A DNA stretch of 64,000 nt from Aquiflexum lacus (GCF_015476655.1 NZ_JABFHF010000017.1:62001-126000); one strand, 5' to 3'; numbered from the stretch's first letter, positions 8,846 through 18,216 are shown. Notes: generated by a model from the letters alone, not told the origin. A program made the numbers and translations.

Positions 8846-9676
8846 TTAATATGTGGTTTTTATCTTTTTCAATTTCCGGTTTTTTTGTAGCGCCAGAAAA
8901 TTTGCTGTTTCTTCAATCAAAGTATTATGCCCACAAGGAAGTTCAACATTCTTTAAGTGAGTTATTTTTGAACTGAATCCCCGTAGATTCTTAGAGGTCA
9001 CCATCTTATCATATTTTCCGGTCAACAAAGTAAAGGGAGTTTGATTGATATTGAGCACACTTATGATATGTTTAAGATTTGGCTTAAGGGGCTTAAATAC
9101 ATTCCAGGTAAAGTAGGCTTGTGCCCGCATGGTCCTGGTATGCATTTGGGACTTCACAAATTTGATCAGGCTACTTTGGAGTAATCCCAAGCTATGCAGG
9201 AAATCCATAATGCTGAAAAACCTTTGTGGATGAAAAACGACTCTCTTGAAAAGTTTGTTTAAAAATCCGGGAAAGGTAGCCATATTATACCAAAAACCGG
9301 TTTTGATGCCATCTGGGGCCATTAATAGAAGTGATTTGACATGGCATGGGAAAAGTTCATAAGATATCAAGCAGAACTTTCCACCCATACTATAGCCGAT
9401 TAGATTAAATTTTTCAAAGCCTTCTTTATCCATCAGTTGCAAAAGTATTTTTCTCCAAATTGCTTTTGTCAATTTTTGATTTATCGATTTCCAACTACTG
9501 TGCCCATGGTAAAACATGTCAAAAACCAAATAACAGTCATCCTCTTTGATCAGGTCCAAAAATGGTTCATATACTTTCATGTTTTGTCCAAATCCATGGA
9601 AAAGTAAACTGATATTTTTTCCATGCCCATGTTTTGTGTATGCCAAGTGACCAAAATCAGTCTCTAAAAACTCCAT
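8846..9676 (-). CDS. Alpha/beta hydrolase
   Basis: 276 residues from the ATG at 9674-9676 (MEFLETDFGHLAYTKHGHGK), which fits the family; an upstream in-frame start at 9712 would add 12 hydrophobic residues of AT-rich sequence. The oxyanion motif LLFHGFGQN comes first, the nucleophile Ser96 is in GYSMGG, and the catalytic His is in LPCGHNTLI near the C-terminus. No signal peptide, so probably cytosolic. The substrate is unknown (lipase, esterase and epoxide-hydrolase-like members all share this fold). It is divergent from the TetR efflux operon. Confidence 0.85.
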   Translation of the reverse strand: MEFLETDFGHLAYTKHGHGKNISLLFHGFGQNMKVYEPFLDLIKEDDCYLVFDMFYHGHSSWKSINQKLTKAIWRKILLQLMDKEGFEKFNLIGYSMGGKFCLISYELFPCHVKSLLLMAPDGIKTGFWYNMATFPGFLNKLFKRVVFHPQRFFSIMDFLHSLGLLQSSLIKFVKSQMHTRTMRAQAYFTWNVFKPLKPNLKHIISVLNINQTPFTLLTGKYDKMVTSKNLRGFSSKITHLKNVELPCGHNTLIEETANFLALQKNRKLKKIKTTY

Positions 9677-9901
9677 TGAATAATATAAAATTATTGATAG
9701 GTAAAGGTACAATTTAACAATAATATATAATACCTAAAAAATATAATTCGATATAAAAAATTGTATTTTCTACTTTTATAGAATTTGAAAAATAATTTGG
9801 TTTGAAAATTTTTAAAGCACCAAATAAAATATTAAAAAAAAACTTAAGAAACTTTGAACTATCCAATAGTTTCCAGAGTTTTGTCCTCAAATCTAAATAA
9901 T

Positions 9902-10510
9902 GTGGATACAAAAGAGAAGATAATTGAGACTGCCACAGAGCAGTTTATGCGGTATGGGATAAGGTCTGTCACTATGGATGATATTGCACGGATGGCAGGC
10001 GTTTCCAAAAAAACCATATACCAGGAATTTACAGATAAAAATCAACTGGTTTATGAGACTTTTGACTCAGCTATTAGGAATGATAAAAAAGCCATGGAAC
10101 AGATTCCAAAATTTCAAGATGGAGTCATCGATCATCTTTTGGGATTAACGGCATATATCAGAAGAAGATTTTCCGATTTCAATCCCATGATTCTCAATGA
10201 AATCCAACGTTACTTCCCTCAATGTTGGCAATTGTTCGAGGAATTCAAAAACAAACATATTGTTAATGAAATCATAGAATTATTAGAAAAAGGCAAGTCT
10301 GAGGGAGTAATTAGGACAGAGATAAACTCTGAGATCATTGCGCTCATGCGGATGGAACAAATGATGTTGACCTTTGATCCTTTGAAGTTTCCACCTTCCA
10401 AATACAACCAAGTAGAATTACAATTACATATTTTCGAACATTTCCTTTATGGAATTTTTACAGATAAAGGAAAAATGGCCTATCAAAACCAAAAAGAAAC
10501 AGCAATATGA
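9902..10510 (+). CDS. TetR/AcrR-family regulator of the adjacent efflux operon
   Basis: About 202 residues. The N-terminal helix-turn-helix is typical (KEKIIETATEQFMRYG, then TMDDIARMAGVSKKTIYQEF). I chose the GTG at 9902 (VDTKEKI) because family proteins start just before this helix; TTG codons at 9854 and 9881 are in frame but would add an AT-rich, unlike tail. The stop overlaps the tolC-like start by 4 bp (ATGA), so it is the first gene of the efflux operon and most likely represses it until a ligand binds the C-terminal domain. Confidence 0.85.
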   Translation: MDTKEKIIETATEQFMRYGIRSVTMDDIARMAGVSKKTIYQEFTDKNQLVYETFDSAIRNDKKAMEQIPKFQDGVIDHLLGLTAYIRRRFSDFNPMILNEIQRYFPQCWQLFEEFKNKHIVNEIIELLEKGKSEGVIRTEINSEIIALMRMEQMMLTFDPLKFPPSKYNQVELQLHIFEHFLYGIFTDKGKMAYQNQKETAI

Positions 10511-11865
10511 AAACCACAACCAAAAAGCTGAAGGGAATTTGGATATTCCTTTTTGCCATGTCGTTGTCTTTACAGGCATTTTCTCAAAATGTCCTCCAAC
10601 TGACACTTCAGGAAAGTTTAAATTACGCGCTCGAGAACAATGTGGACGCCAAGAATGCACAACTTGAAACGTTGATTGCCAAAGCCCAGATTATTGAGAG
10701 ACGGTCTGAGGGATTGCCTCAGATCAATGCCACTTATGATATTACCCATAATGTGGCTATTCCAATCGTTTTTGTGCCCAATGAGGGTGGTTTTTTTCAA
10801 CCTGATGTTGATTCAGATGTTTTACCCTTACAGTTTGGCGTAAATTACAGTTCTGCATTGGTTGTTCAGGCTACACAGATGATATTTGACGGTTCATACT
10901 TTGTAGGGCTCAAAGCTGCCAAGACCTATAAAATGCTTACCGAGTTTGATAAGGAGAAGACTGAGAATGATATAAAAGAGTCTGTTAAAAAGGCTTATTT
11001 CACTGTTTTGGTCAATGCGAGAAGGAAGGAACTCGTTTCTGCAAATCTAAACCGTCTCGACACCTTATTGAAAGAGACATCGGCAATGTATGAAGCCGGT
11101 TTTGCAGAAAAAATTGATGTATCCAGGATAAAAGTACAACGCAATAATATCCAAACAGAATTGGACAAAGTAATTGCAGCTTACGATATCAGTGTAGAGC
11201 TATTAAAGTTACAGGCAGGTATACCCTTAAGTTATCAGATTCAATTAAGTGAGTCTTTGGTGGAATTGAACCGACAGGAAGATTTAAATTCCTTGATTGA
11301 ATTCGAAGGAACACGAAGGGTTGAAATGGATCAGTTAATAACAAATAAGGATTTGGTTGAGTTAGACCTCAGATTTACTACTTCCAACTATATACCCAAA
11401 ATTGATTTCTTTGGAACTTACCAAAGAAACGGTGCAGCACAGTCTCCGGGATTGATTTGGGATAGGGACAGGTGGTTTACAGGTGCATTTATAGGAGCGA
11501 GAGTAAGCATTCCGATTTTTGATGGATTGTTGAAAAGTTCACAGATACAACAGAAAAGACATCAGCTCAATCAATTGAAAAATCAGGAAGTTTTTCTTGA
11601 AGAAAATATAGCTATCGAAAAATTTCAGGCTAAACTGAATCTTAAAAACAGTATTCAGGCATTAAAAGTCCAGGAAGAAAACAGGGAACTCGCCATGGAA
11701 GTATTTAGCATGTCCAAGATTAAATATGAAGAAGGTGTTGGTTCCAACCTGGAGGTAGTTGAAGCTGACTCTGCACTCAAAGAAGCTGAAACAAACTATT
11801 TCTCTGCACTCTATGATGCCCTTATTGCCAAAGTGGATTTGGAAAAAGCCTTAGGATTACTATAA
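10507..11865 (+). CDS. TolC-family outer-membrane efflux protein
   Basis: 452 residues with an N-terminal signal sequence ending ...LSLQAFSQ. It contains the two tandem repeats of the OEP domain: LTLQESLNYALENNVDAKNAQLE opens the first, and later coiled-coil helices end with YEEGVGSNLEVVEADSALKEAE, the characteristic OEP tail. Trimers form the outer-membrane channel of tripartite pumps. It overlaps the TetR gene by 4 bp and is followed after 31 bp by the periplasmic adaptor, so the operon is complete for a tripartite pump. Confidence 0.92.
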   Translation: MKTTTKKLKGIWIFLFAMSLSLQAFSQNVLQLTLQESLNYALENNVDAKNAQLETLIAKAQIIERRSEGLPQINATYDITHNVAIPIVFVPNEGGFFQPDVDSDVLPLQFGVNYSSALVVQATQMIFDGSYFVGLKAAKTYKMLTEFDKEKTENDIKESVKKAYFTVLVNARRKELVSANLNRLDTLLKETSAMYEAGFAEKIDVSRIKVQRNNIQTELDKVIAAYDISVELLKLQAGIPLSYQIQLSESLVELNRQEDLNSLIEFEGTRRVEMDQLITNKDLVELDLRFTTSNYIPKIDFFGTYQRNGAAQSPGLIWDRDRWFTGAFIGARVSIPIFDGLLKSSQIQQKRHQLNQLKNQEVFLEENIAIEKFQAKLNLKNSIQALKVQEENRELAMEVFSMSKIKYEEGVGSNLEVVEADSALKEAETNYFSALYDALIAKVDLEKALGLL

Positions 11866-11896
11866 AAAATTTACAAAGAAAAAACATACAAAATAT

Positions 11897-13024
11897 ATGA
11901 AAACGAATTTTACATTTTTGATAATTGGGCTGGTTTTTCTGGCATCGGCTTGTGGACAAAAGGATGAGTTGACCCAGAAGAAAGAAGATCTGGCGAAAAT
12001 GAACCAGGAGGCAGCACTTCTCAGGACTACTATAGAAGACCTTGAAAAAGAAATAGGAGCATTGGATCCGGAATTTGGACTTACGAATCGAAAGTCGGTA
12101 TTGATTTCTACCATTCAACCTGTAAAGAAACATTTTGAGCATTTTGTGGAAGTTACAGGTTCAGTCCTTTCCAAGCAAGATGTGAATATTTCTGGTGAAG
12201 TTTCAGGAAGGATTCAGGAAGTCAATGCATCAGAAGGCATCCGTGTCAATAAAGGTCAGGTCCTTGCAAGGGTTGATGCTGAAAGCATTCAAAGAAATAT
12301 GGAAGAAGTCGAGAAGCAATTGGAATTGGCTACTATCATTTTTGAAAAACAAGAGAGACTATGGAAGCAACAGATAGGTACAGAAGTACAGTTTTTGGAA
12401 GCCAAAAATAGAAAAGAAACGCTGGAAAAGAATTTATCTTCTTTAAAGATACAAGAATCAAGGACTTTGATCAGAGCACCATTTAATGGTACCGTAGAAG
12501 AAGTTCTTGTACGGGCTGGGGAATTGGTACAGCCTGGTACACCCTTGTTCCACTTCGTCGGAGATAGTGATCTTTTTGTTGAAGCTGATGTGTCTGAAAG
12601 ATATATCGGTATTTTGAACAAAGGAGATTCCGTTGATATTTATTTCCCATCTGTAGAGGAAAATTTCAAAACAAAAGTTTCTGCTGTAGGTGGGGTCATC
12701 AACCAAAATAATAGAACATTCAAGGTTGAGGTAATTCTTCCCATTCTTCCTTTTGCAAAACCTAACATGCTCTCAGTGATGAGTATCAAGGATTATGAAA
12801 ATGAAAATGCTGTAACTGTACCCAATTACCTTATTCTACAGGACAATAAGGGAGACTATGTTTTTACAGTTGAAGACAATATGAGTAAAAAACGATATGT
12901 GAAAAGAGGTAAGACCTATAAGGAAGAGAGTGAAATTCTGGAAGGACTGTCAGGAAATGAAATTTTGATTGACAAAGGATTCAGAGAAGTTGGTGATAAT
13001 TTCATTGTAAACATTGCTCAATAA
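11897..13024 (+). CDS. RND efflux periplasmic adaptor (membrane fusion) lipoprotein
   Basis: 375 residues. A lipobox with Cys19 (LASACGQ) tethers it to the inner membrane. A heptad-rich coiled coil (KDELTQKKEDLAKMNQEA) follows directly, then the lipoyl/barrel-sandwich halves (SGEVSGRIQEVNASEGIRV and LIRAPFNGTVEEVLVRAGE) around a second hairpin, then a beta-barrel. It should bridge the RND permease and the TolC-like channel. The coiled coil before the first lipoyl half is an extra compared with AcrA. Only 7 bp separate its stop from the permease start. Confidence 0.92.
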   Translation: MKTNFTFLIIGLVFLASACGQKDELTQKKEDLAKMNQEAALLRTTIEDLEKEIGALDPEFGLTNRKSVLISTIQPVKKHFEHFVEVTGSVLSKQDVNISGEVSGRIQEVNASEGIRVNKGQVLARVDAESIQRNMEEVEKQLELATIIFEKQERLWKQQIGTEVQFLEAKNRKETLEKNLSSLKIQESRTLIRAPFNGTVEEVLVRAGELVQPGTPLFHFVGDSDLFVEADVSERYIGILNKGDSVDIYFPSVEENFKTKVSAVGGVINQNNRTFKVEVILPILPFAKPNMLSVMSIKDYENENAVTVPNYLILQDNKGDYVFTVEDNMSKKRYVKRGKTYKEESEILEGLSGNEILIDKGFREVGDNFIVNIAQ

Positions 13025-13031
13025 AGGATAT

Positions 13032-16000
13032 ATGTCACAGGTAGAAGAAAAGAAAAAAGGGGTTATTCGTGAATTTGGAATAAGCTCCTTGTCCGTTGAT
13101 AATCAGACCTCTGTCGTCATATTGGTTTTGATAATCAGTGTTTTGGGACTTTTGGCCTATAGGACCATGCCCAAGGAAAGTTTCCCCGAGATCGTCATTC
13201 CTACAGTTTATGTAGGGACAGCTTATCCCGGAAATTCACCGGTTGATATGGAAAACCTGATTACCAGACCCATCGAAAAAGAGCTTAAGTCAATCAATAA
13301 TGTAAAAAGTATCAAATCCACTTCAGTTCAGGATTTTTCCTCTATTGTCATTGAATTCAATCCTGGCGTAGAAATTTCAAAGGCCATACAAGATGTAAAA
13401 GATGCTGTAGATAAATCGAAAAGTGAACTGCCCTCAGACCTAGATCAGGATCCTGATGTGATTGAAATCAACACCTCAGATTTCCCGATCATGAACATCA
13501 ATATCTCGGGAAATTACACCGAAGAGGAGTTGAAGAAGTTTGGAGAGTATCTTGAAGATGAAATCGAGAAGTTACCTGAAATTTCAAAAGCTGAACTCCG
13601 AGGCACTATTGAAAGGGAAATTAGGATTGATGCCGACATATATAAAATGGAATCTATGGGAGTTTCTTTCAGCGATATTTCGGATGCGGTTTCACAGGAA
13701 AATGTCACCATATCGGGGGGGAATATTCTTGCTGGAGAATTTAGAAGAGCCTTGAGAATTACAGGAGAATTCAAAGATCCCAATGAACTAAAAGACATTA
13801 TAATCAAAACAGAAAATGATAAGATAGTTTATCTTTCTGATGTAGCTGAAATCTCTGATACTTACAAAGAACGGGAAAGTTATGCCAGGAGCAATAAACT
13901 TCCTGTCGTAACTGTGAATGTGGTCAAAAGAAGCGGGGAAAATCTTTTGGATGCATCAGATAAAATAAAAGAAATCCTGCAAAAAGCAAAAGTAGACAGG
14001 TTCCCAAAAGACCTTGAAATTTCTGTGACCAATGATCAGTCTACGAGGACAAGATCTCAGGTAAGTGACTTAGAAAACAGTATTATTTTTGGAGTAATCT
14101 TGGTTGTACTGGTATTGATGTTTTTCCTTGGGTTTCGTAATGCCCTGTTTGTGGGAATAGCGATTCCACTCTCCATGTTTATTTCCTTTTTGATCCTGAA
14201 TTCACTTGGTATTACACTCAACTTGATGGTATTGTTTGCATTGATCCTTGCTTTAGGTATGCTGGTGGATAACGGAATCGTGGTAGTAGAAAACATCTAT
14301 CGCTTGATGCAAGAAGGTAAATCGCCAATTAGAGCTGCAAAAGAAGGGGTTGGTGAAGTAGCTTGGCCTATTATTACTTCCACGGCTACAACCCTGGCAG
14401 CATTCCTGCCTTTGGCTTTTTGGGATGACCTGATCGGTGAGTTTATGAAATATCTTCCGATTACATTGATCATCGTACTGTCATCGTCCTTGTTCGTTGC
14501 CTTGGTGGTGAATCCTGTATTGACTTCATTGTATATGAAAGTGCAGGATTTTGATGAGAAAAAATCTAAAAAGAAACCTTTGGTCATTGCTTTGATATTA
14601 TTAGTGATGTCCATCATATCGTATCTGGTCGGATCCTTGACTTTTGGTAATATATTTATGATTGCGGCTGTATTGACAATATTCAATGTTTTTGTCTTGA
14701 GGGGTGCAATACGGTGGTTTCAGAATGTGTTTTTGGTTTATTTGGAAGACCTTTATGAAAAGACCTTAAATTTTGCTTTGAGGGGAAAAAATCCATACTT
14801 CTTCCTTTTCGGAACTTTTATGCTTTTGTTTTTATCTCTAGTGCTATTGGGTATAAGGGCTCCAAAAATCCTCTTTTTTCCGGATAATGAGCCTGCTTTG
14901 GTCAATGTTTTCATAGAGAATCCGATAGGTACCGATACCGAGGCCACCAATGATTTTATGATAGAAATGGAAGACGAGCTCCTACGGTTATTAGAGCCCT
15001 ACGACGGAATTGTAGATGCTGTTATTACACAAGTAGGGCAGGGTACAGGAGATCAGTCTGAGGGTCCAAGCATTGCCAATACACCCCATAAAGCAAAAAT
15101 TACAATCAGTTTTGTGGAATATCAATTCCGGCAAGGTATCAATACCAATAGTATTATGGGTGAAATCAGGGATCTTGTTGAAAAATATCCAGGTGTTTTG
15201 ATTACTGTGGATAAGCAATTGAATGGTCCCCCTGTCGGTAAAGCAGTCAATATTGAGGTAAGTGGCGAAGATTATGAAAAGCTGATTGACTATGTGAGCG
15301 AGTTTAGAGATTACCTGGCAAATGCTAATATCCCGGGAATAGAGGAATTGAAATCTGATTTGGAACTTGGAAGTCCAGAAGTTTTGCTAAAAATTGACAG
15401 GGAGAAAGCGAGAAGGTTTGGCCTATCCACAACTTCTATTGCAAATGAGTTGAGAACAGCCTTGTTCGGTCTTGAAGTTTCCAAGTTCAAAGAAGGAGAG
15501 GAGGATTATCCCATCCAATTGAGACTTAAGGACGAATATAGGTATGACCTGTCTTCTTTGATCAACAAAAAAATAAACTTTAGGGATAAATTCGGAAATA
15601 AAAAAGAGGTTCCTATTTCTGCGGTTGCTGAATTGGAATATGGTTCTACCTATGGTTCTGTCAAAAGGAAAGATTTGAACAAAGTGATTTCAATATTTTC
15701 CAATGTGACAGATGGGTATAATCCCACCGAAATCAATAATCAATTGAAGGAACTGGTTGCTCAAGCTGATGTGCCTGATGGTATAACAGTCAAATTTACG
15801 GGGGAACAGGAAGAACAAGCAAAGTCTCAAGCTTTCCTTATGAGGGCACTATTTATTGCCATTTCTGTGATATTCCTGATCATTGTAGCCCAGTTCAATT
15901 CAGTGACTACACCTTTTATCATATTGGCATCGGTCGTCTTGAGTACTATTGGTGTATTCCTTGGGCTCGTTATTTTCAATATGGATTTTGTGATTATCAT

Positions 16001-16439
16001 GACGGGAATAGGTATTATTTCATTGGCAGGGGTTGTGGTGAATAATGCCATTGTACTGATTGATTATACCAATCTGGTACGAGAAAGGCGGAGAGATGAA
16101 CTCAATACGCCGGAAGATGAATTTCTGCCACTTGATGAGTTGTTAAGTAGTATCGTTTCCGGTGGAAAGACAAGATTAAGACCTGTGTTGTTGACTGCGG
16201 TCACCACAGTTTTGGGATTGATACCCTTGGCCATAGGAATGAATATCAATTTCGGAACTTTGCTAAGTTCTTTTGACCCACAGTTTTTTGTGGGAGGAGA
16301 TAACGCTGACTTCTGGGGACCAATGGCTTGGACCGTAATATTTGGTCTAACCTTTGCGACCTTCCTGACGTTAGTGATTGTACCTGTCATGTATTTATTG
16401 GCAGATAAATTAAACATGTTGATTCGTAGATTGAAATAG
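13032..16439 (+). CDS. RND efflux permease
   Basis: 1135 residues from ATG 13032 (MSQVEEKKKGVIREFG); the in-frame TTG at 13014 lies inside the adaptor gene and is unlikely. Twelve membrane segments and two large periplasmic loops follow the RND plan, with family motifs TAYPGNSPVDMENLITRPIE and, in TM4, LGMLVDNGIVVVENIYR. The usual proton-relay Asp pair of AcrB-type pumps appears here as Asp-Asn. TM10 has GVVVNNAIVLIDYTN. The pump should export small molecules (drugs, lipids or signals) by proton antiport; the substrate is unknown. The strong hairpin at 16476 ends the operon. Confidence 0.93.
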   Translation: MSQVEEKKKGVIREFGISSLSVDNQTSVVILVLIISVLGLLAYRTMPKESFPEIVIPTVYVGTAYPGNSPVDMENLITRPIEKELKSINNVKSIKSTSVQDFSSIVIEFNPGVEISKAIQDVKDAVDKSKSELPSDLDQDPDVIEINTSDFPIMNINISGNYTEEELKKFGEYLEDEIEKLPEISKAELRGTIEREIRIDADIYKMESMGVSFSDISDAVSQENVTISGGNILAGEFRRALRITGEFKDPNELKDIIIKTENDKIVYLSDVAEISDTYKERESYARSNKLPVVTVNVVKRSGENLLDASDKIKEILQKAKVDRFPKDLEISVTNDQSTRTRSQVSDLENSIIFGVILVVLVLMFFLGFRNALFVGIAIPLSMFISFLILNSLGITLNLMVLFALILALGMLVDNGIVVVENIYRLMQEGKSPIRAAKEGVGEVAWPIITSTATTLAAFLPLAFWDDLIGEFMKYLPITLIIVLSSSLFVALVVNPVLTSLYMKVQDFDEKKSKKKPLVIALILLVMSIISYLVGSLTFGNIFMIAAVLTIFNVFVLRGAIRWFQNVFLVYLEDLYEKTLNFALRGKNPYFFLFGTFMLLFLSLVLLGIRAPKILFFPDNEPALVNVFIENPIGTDTEATNDFMIEMEDELLRLLEPYDGIVDAVITQVGQGTGDQSEGPSIANTPHKAKITISFVEYQFRQGINTNSIMGEIRDLVEKYPGVLITVDKQLNGPPVGKAVNIEVSGEDYEKLIDYVSEFRDYLANANIPGIEELKSDLELGSPEVLLKIDREKARRFGLSTTSIANELRTALFGLEVSKFKEGEEDYPIQLRLKDEYRYDLSSLINKKINFRDKFGNKKEVPISAVAELEYGSTYGSVKRKDLNKVISIFSNVTDGYNPTEINNQLKELVAQADVPDGITVKFTGEQEEQAKSQAFLMRALFIAISVIFLIIVAQFNSVTTPFIILASVVLSTIGVFLGLVIFNMDFVIIMTGIGIISLAGVVVNNAIVLIDYTNLVRERRRDELNTPEDEFLPLDELLSSIVSGGKTRLRPVLLTAVTTVLGLIPLAIGMNINFGTLLSSFDPQFFVGGDNADFWGPMAWTVIFGLTFATFLTLVIVPVMYLLADKLNMLIRRLK

Positions 16440-16475
16440 CATGATTAAATAAAGGTTGGTGGTTTTTAAATGTTT

Positions 16476-16506
16476 AAACCTCCGGGACATTATCCCGGAG
16501 GTTTTT
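16476..16506 (+). terminator. Rho-independent terminator of the RND operon
   Basis: A perfect 12-bp stem, AAACCTCCGGGA / TCCCGGAGGTTT, with a 4-nt loop is followed by a T-run. It lies 37 bp after the permease stop codon. Confidence 0.9.
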
Positions 16507-16701
16507 AATTTTTAGAGCAAGTTCTGTCTGTGAAAAATGAAGAAATTGATTCTTTTAAGATAATTTAACATTAATAAAATCAGAACCATTTCTTTTCCAA
16601 AAAAATAAATAAAACTGTTTCAATAAGTTTCAAAAAATCAATTAGGCTGTTTTACTTCTTTAGAAATCCATATTTTTACATCTTAAGAAAAAAATTTTTG
16701 T

Positions 16702-17199
16702 ATGGCGGAATTGAAGTGGTTTGTCCTATACACAACCTCAAGATCAGAAAAAAAAGTAGCTCAAAGATTAAAAGAGAAGGGATTGCAAGTATACCTACCC
16801 ATGATTGAGGAATTAAGGCAATGGAGCGATCGAAAAAAGAAAGTCCAAAAAGCCCTGTTCAATGGATATGTTTTTGTAAAAACCACCAAACCCAATTTAT
16901 GGGAGACACTTCAGGTTCCCGGAGCAGTGAAATTTGTAAATTTTTCAGGTGAACATGCCACCGTTAGACAAGAGGAGATAGATACCATTCAGCGCATTTT
17001 GGATACAGGAGTTGCCGTAGAAACAGACGGATCAGAAATTGCCAAAGGAGAACAAGTGAAAATCCTTGGCGGCCCGCTACAGGGGATGGAAGGAGAATGT
17101 GTCAATAAAGGCAACAGTGATTATTTTATCATCAGGGTGCCGGGAATCAATCAGAATTTGTTGGTGAGCATTGAAAGGAAGTTTTTGCAGGTGGTATAG
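16702..17199 (+). CDS. UpxY-type NusG-paralogue transcription antiterminator
   Basis: 165 residues. The N-terminal NGN domain starts KWFVLYTTSRSEKKVAQRLKE and includes LFNGYVFVKT. The C-terminal KOW domain has GEQVKILGGPLQGMEGE. UpxY proteins of Bacteroidota bind RNA polymerase at the leader of the polysaccharide operon they head and prevent premature termination. Here no polysaccharide genes follow: the next thing downstream is a heptad array and then a convergent outer-membrane protein gene. It is therefore an orphan copy or acts in trans. The 262-bp leader upstream is AT-rich and may be its own regulatory region. Confidence 0.85.
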   Translation: MAELKWFVLYTTSRSEKKVAQRLKEKGLQVYLPMIEELRQWSDRKKKVQKALFNGYVFVKTTKPNLWETLQVPGAVKFVNFSGEHATVRQEEIDTIQRILDTGVAVETDGSEIAKGEQVKILGGPLQGMEGECVNKGNSDYFIIRVPGINQNLLVSIERKFLQVV

Positions 17200-17358
17200 G
17201 AGACGTGAGATATGAGAGCCGAGAGGCGAGAGGTGAGAAACGAGAACAAGAACCAAAGCCTGCCCCGAGTATCGGGGAGTCAAGAGACAAGAGACAAGAG
17301 AAAGGAGTCAAGAATCTGGAGCCGAGATCTCAGAATCGGGAGGTGAGAGACAAGAATA
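17200..17358 (+). repeat. RAGANNY heptad array, about 20 units, interrupted by a palindrome
   Basis: The array begins on the base after the UpxY stop codon: GAGACGT, GAGATAT, GAGAGCC, GAGAGGC, GAGAGGT, GAGAAAC, a 6-nt GAGAAC, then AAGAACC. A GC-rich palindrome (17263-17277) interrupts it, and the 7-nt phase resumes at 17282 with AAGAGAC, AAGAGAC and continues through GAGAGAC and AAGAATA to 17358. It is the same word class as the array at 8098. Confidence 0.9.
17263..17277. repeat. GC-rich palindrome inside the heptad array
   Basis: CCCCGA and TCGGGG pair around a GTA loop. It splits the heptad array in two and looks like an inserted REP-type palindrome. Similar CCCGA/TCGGG hairpins occur at 33925 and 33981. 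Confidence 0.6.
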
Positions 17359-17405
17359 TTAAGCCATTATTCCCACTATGGATGAGTTGTCAGAAAACCG
17401 GCCTG

Positions 17406-18113
17406 TCAATATGAACTTCTCAATAGCCTTTTGTAAACAATCTGGGTTTGGAATAGGTGGTCGTTGAATTGGTTGTACCCAACGTTGCCATCAAGTTCAT
17501 CTGAAAAAGTAAACAGGCCTTTAATTTCCAATGAAAGATCAGAGAATTGGTCCAAACTATAGCTAAATCCTACAAGCGCTGGAATATAGGGAGTAGTGGC
17601 CTGGGCAGAGAACTCTGGTGCGGCCTGGTCAAAGGAAAAAGCCTCTTTTCTGTTGACATGTACAACCCCGATTCCAGAACCGAAATAAGTATTGAATTTA
17701 CCCCTGTTCATATGGTTGTCATAAGGAATTACGTAGAAGATAGGCATAAAATCGGCAAAGTATGCCTGACCTTTAAACCTGAAGGCACCTCCGGCATCTT
17801 CCCAGCTTTTCATGGCGTAATCTCTGATCCTACCTCCACTTTGGACAAATTGCATTCCACCAGTTACCTGTAAGGCAATCCTGTTATGCACTTTTTTATT
17901 GAAACCTAATGATATGGCAGGATTCCAATTGAAATTACTCTCGTTAAAAATGCCCCCATTGTCCGCATACATGAAGGAAGGACCGACTCCGATAAAAATC
18001 GAATTAGTCCTCAAATTCCCATCACGATAGAAGCTTTGAGCTGTACAAAATGAAGAAAAAAACATACCGATCCATAGGAGGATGAACAGCGGGGGTGAAG
18101 TTGGAAATTTCAT
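17406..18113 (-). CDS. Outer-membrane beta-barrel protein, function unknown
   Basis: 235 residues from the ATG at 18111-18113 (MKFPTSPPLF), which directly precedes a good signal peptide ending FCTAQS; an in-frame start at 18155 would add 14 residues before it and is less likely. The mature part alternates polar and hydrophobic residues with many Gly and aromatic residues (GVGPSFMYADNGG, GSGIGVVHVNRKEA, PALVGFSYSLDQFSDLSLEI) and ends in an aromatic Tyr, as in small outer-membrane barrels (porin or OmpW/PorT-like). It is convergent with UpxY. No specific function can be assigned. Confidence 0.7.
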   Translation of the reverse strand: MKFPTSPPLFILLWIGMFFSSFCTAQSFYRDGNLRTNSIFIGVGPSFMYADNGGIFNESNFNWNPAISLGFNKKVHNRIALQVTGGMQFVQSGGRIRDYAMKSWEDAGGAFRFKGQAYFADFMPIFYVIPYDNHMNRGKFNTYFGSGIGVVHVNRKEAFSFDQAAPEFSAQATTPYIPALVGFSYSLDQFSDLSLEIKGLFTFSDELDGNVGYNQFNDHLFQTQIVYKRLLRSSY

Positions 18114-18216
18114 TTTTACGGAAAATTGTAGTACATCAAACCAAAAATGCAACACCTGCCAATCCTTGGTTTGAACTTAGAGATAGATGGTTAAAATTAG
18201 AAAAATATTCCAAATA

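Noticed and set aside
9714-9911. 65-codon minus-strand ORF upstream of the TetR gene
   Set aside because: Extremely AT-rich promoter region, low-complexity Phe/Leu/Ile/Lys residues and no motif.
17205-17414. 69-codon ORF inside the heptad array, rich in Arg/Glu/Lys
   Set aside because: It is the translation of a 7-nt-period repeat (giving a 7-residue echo), has no family match and no independent start signal.
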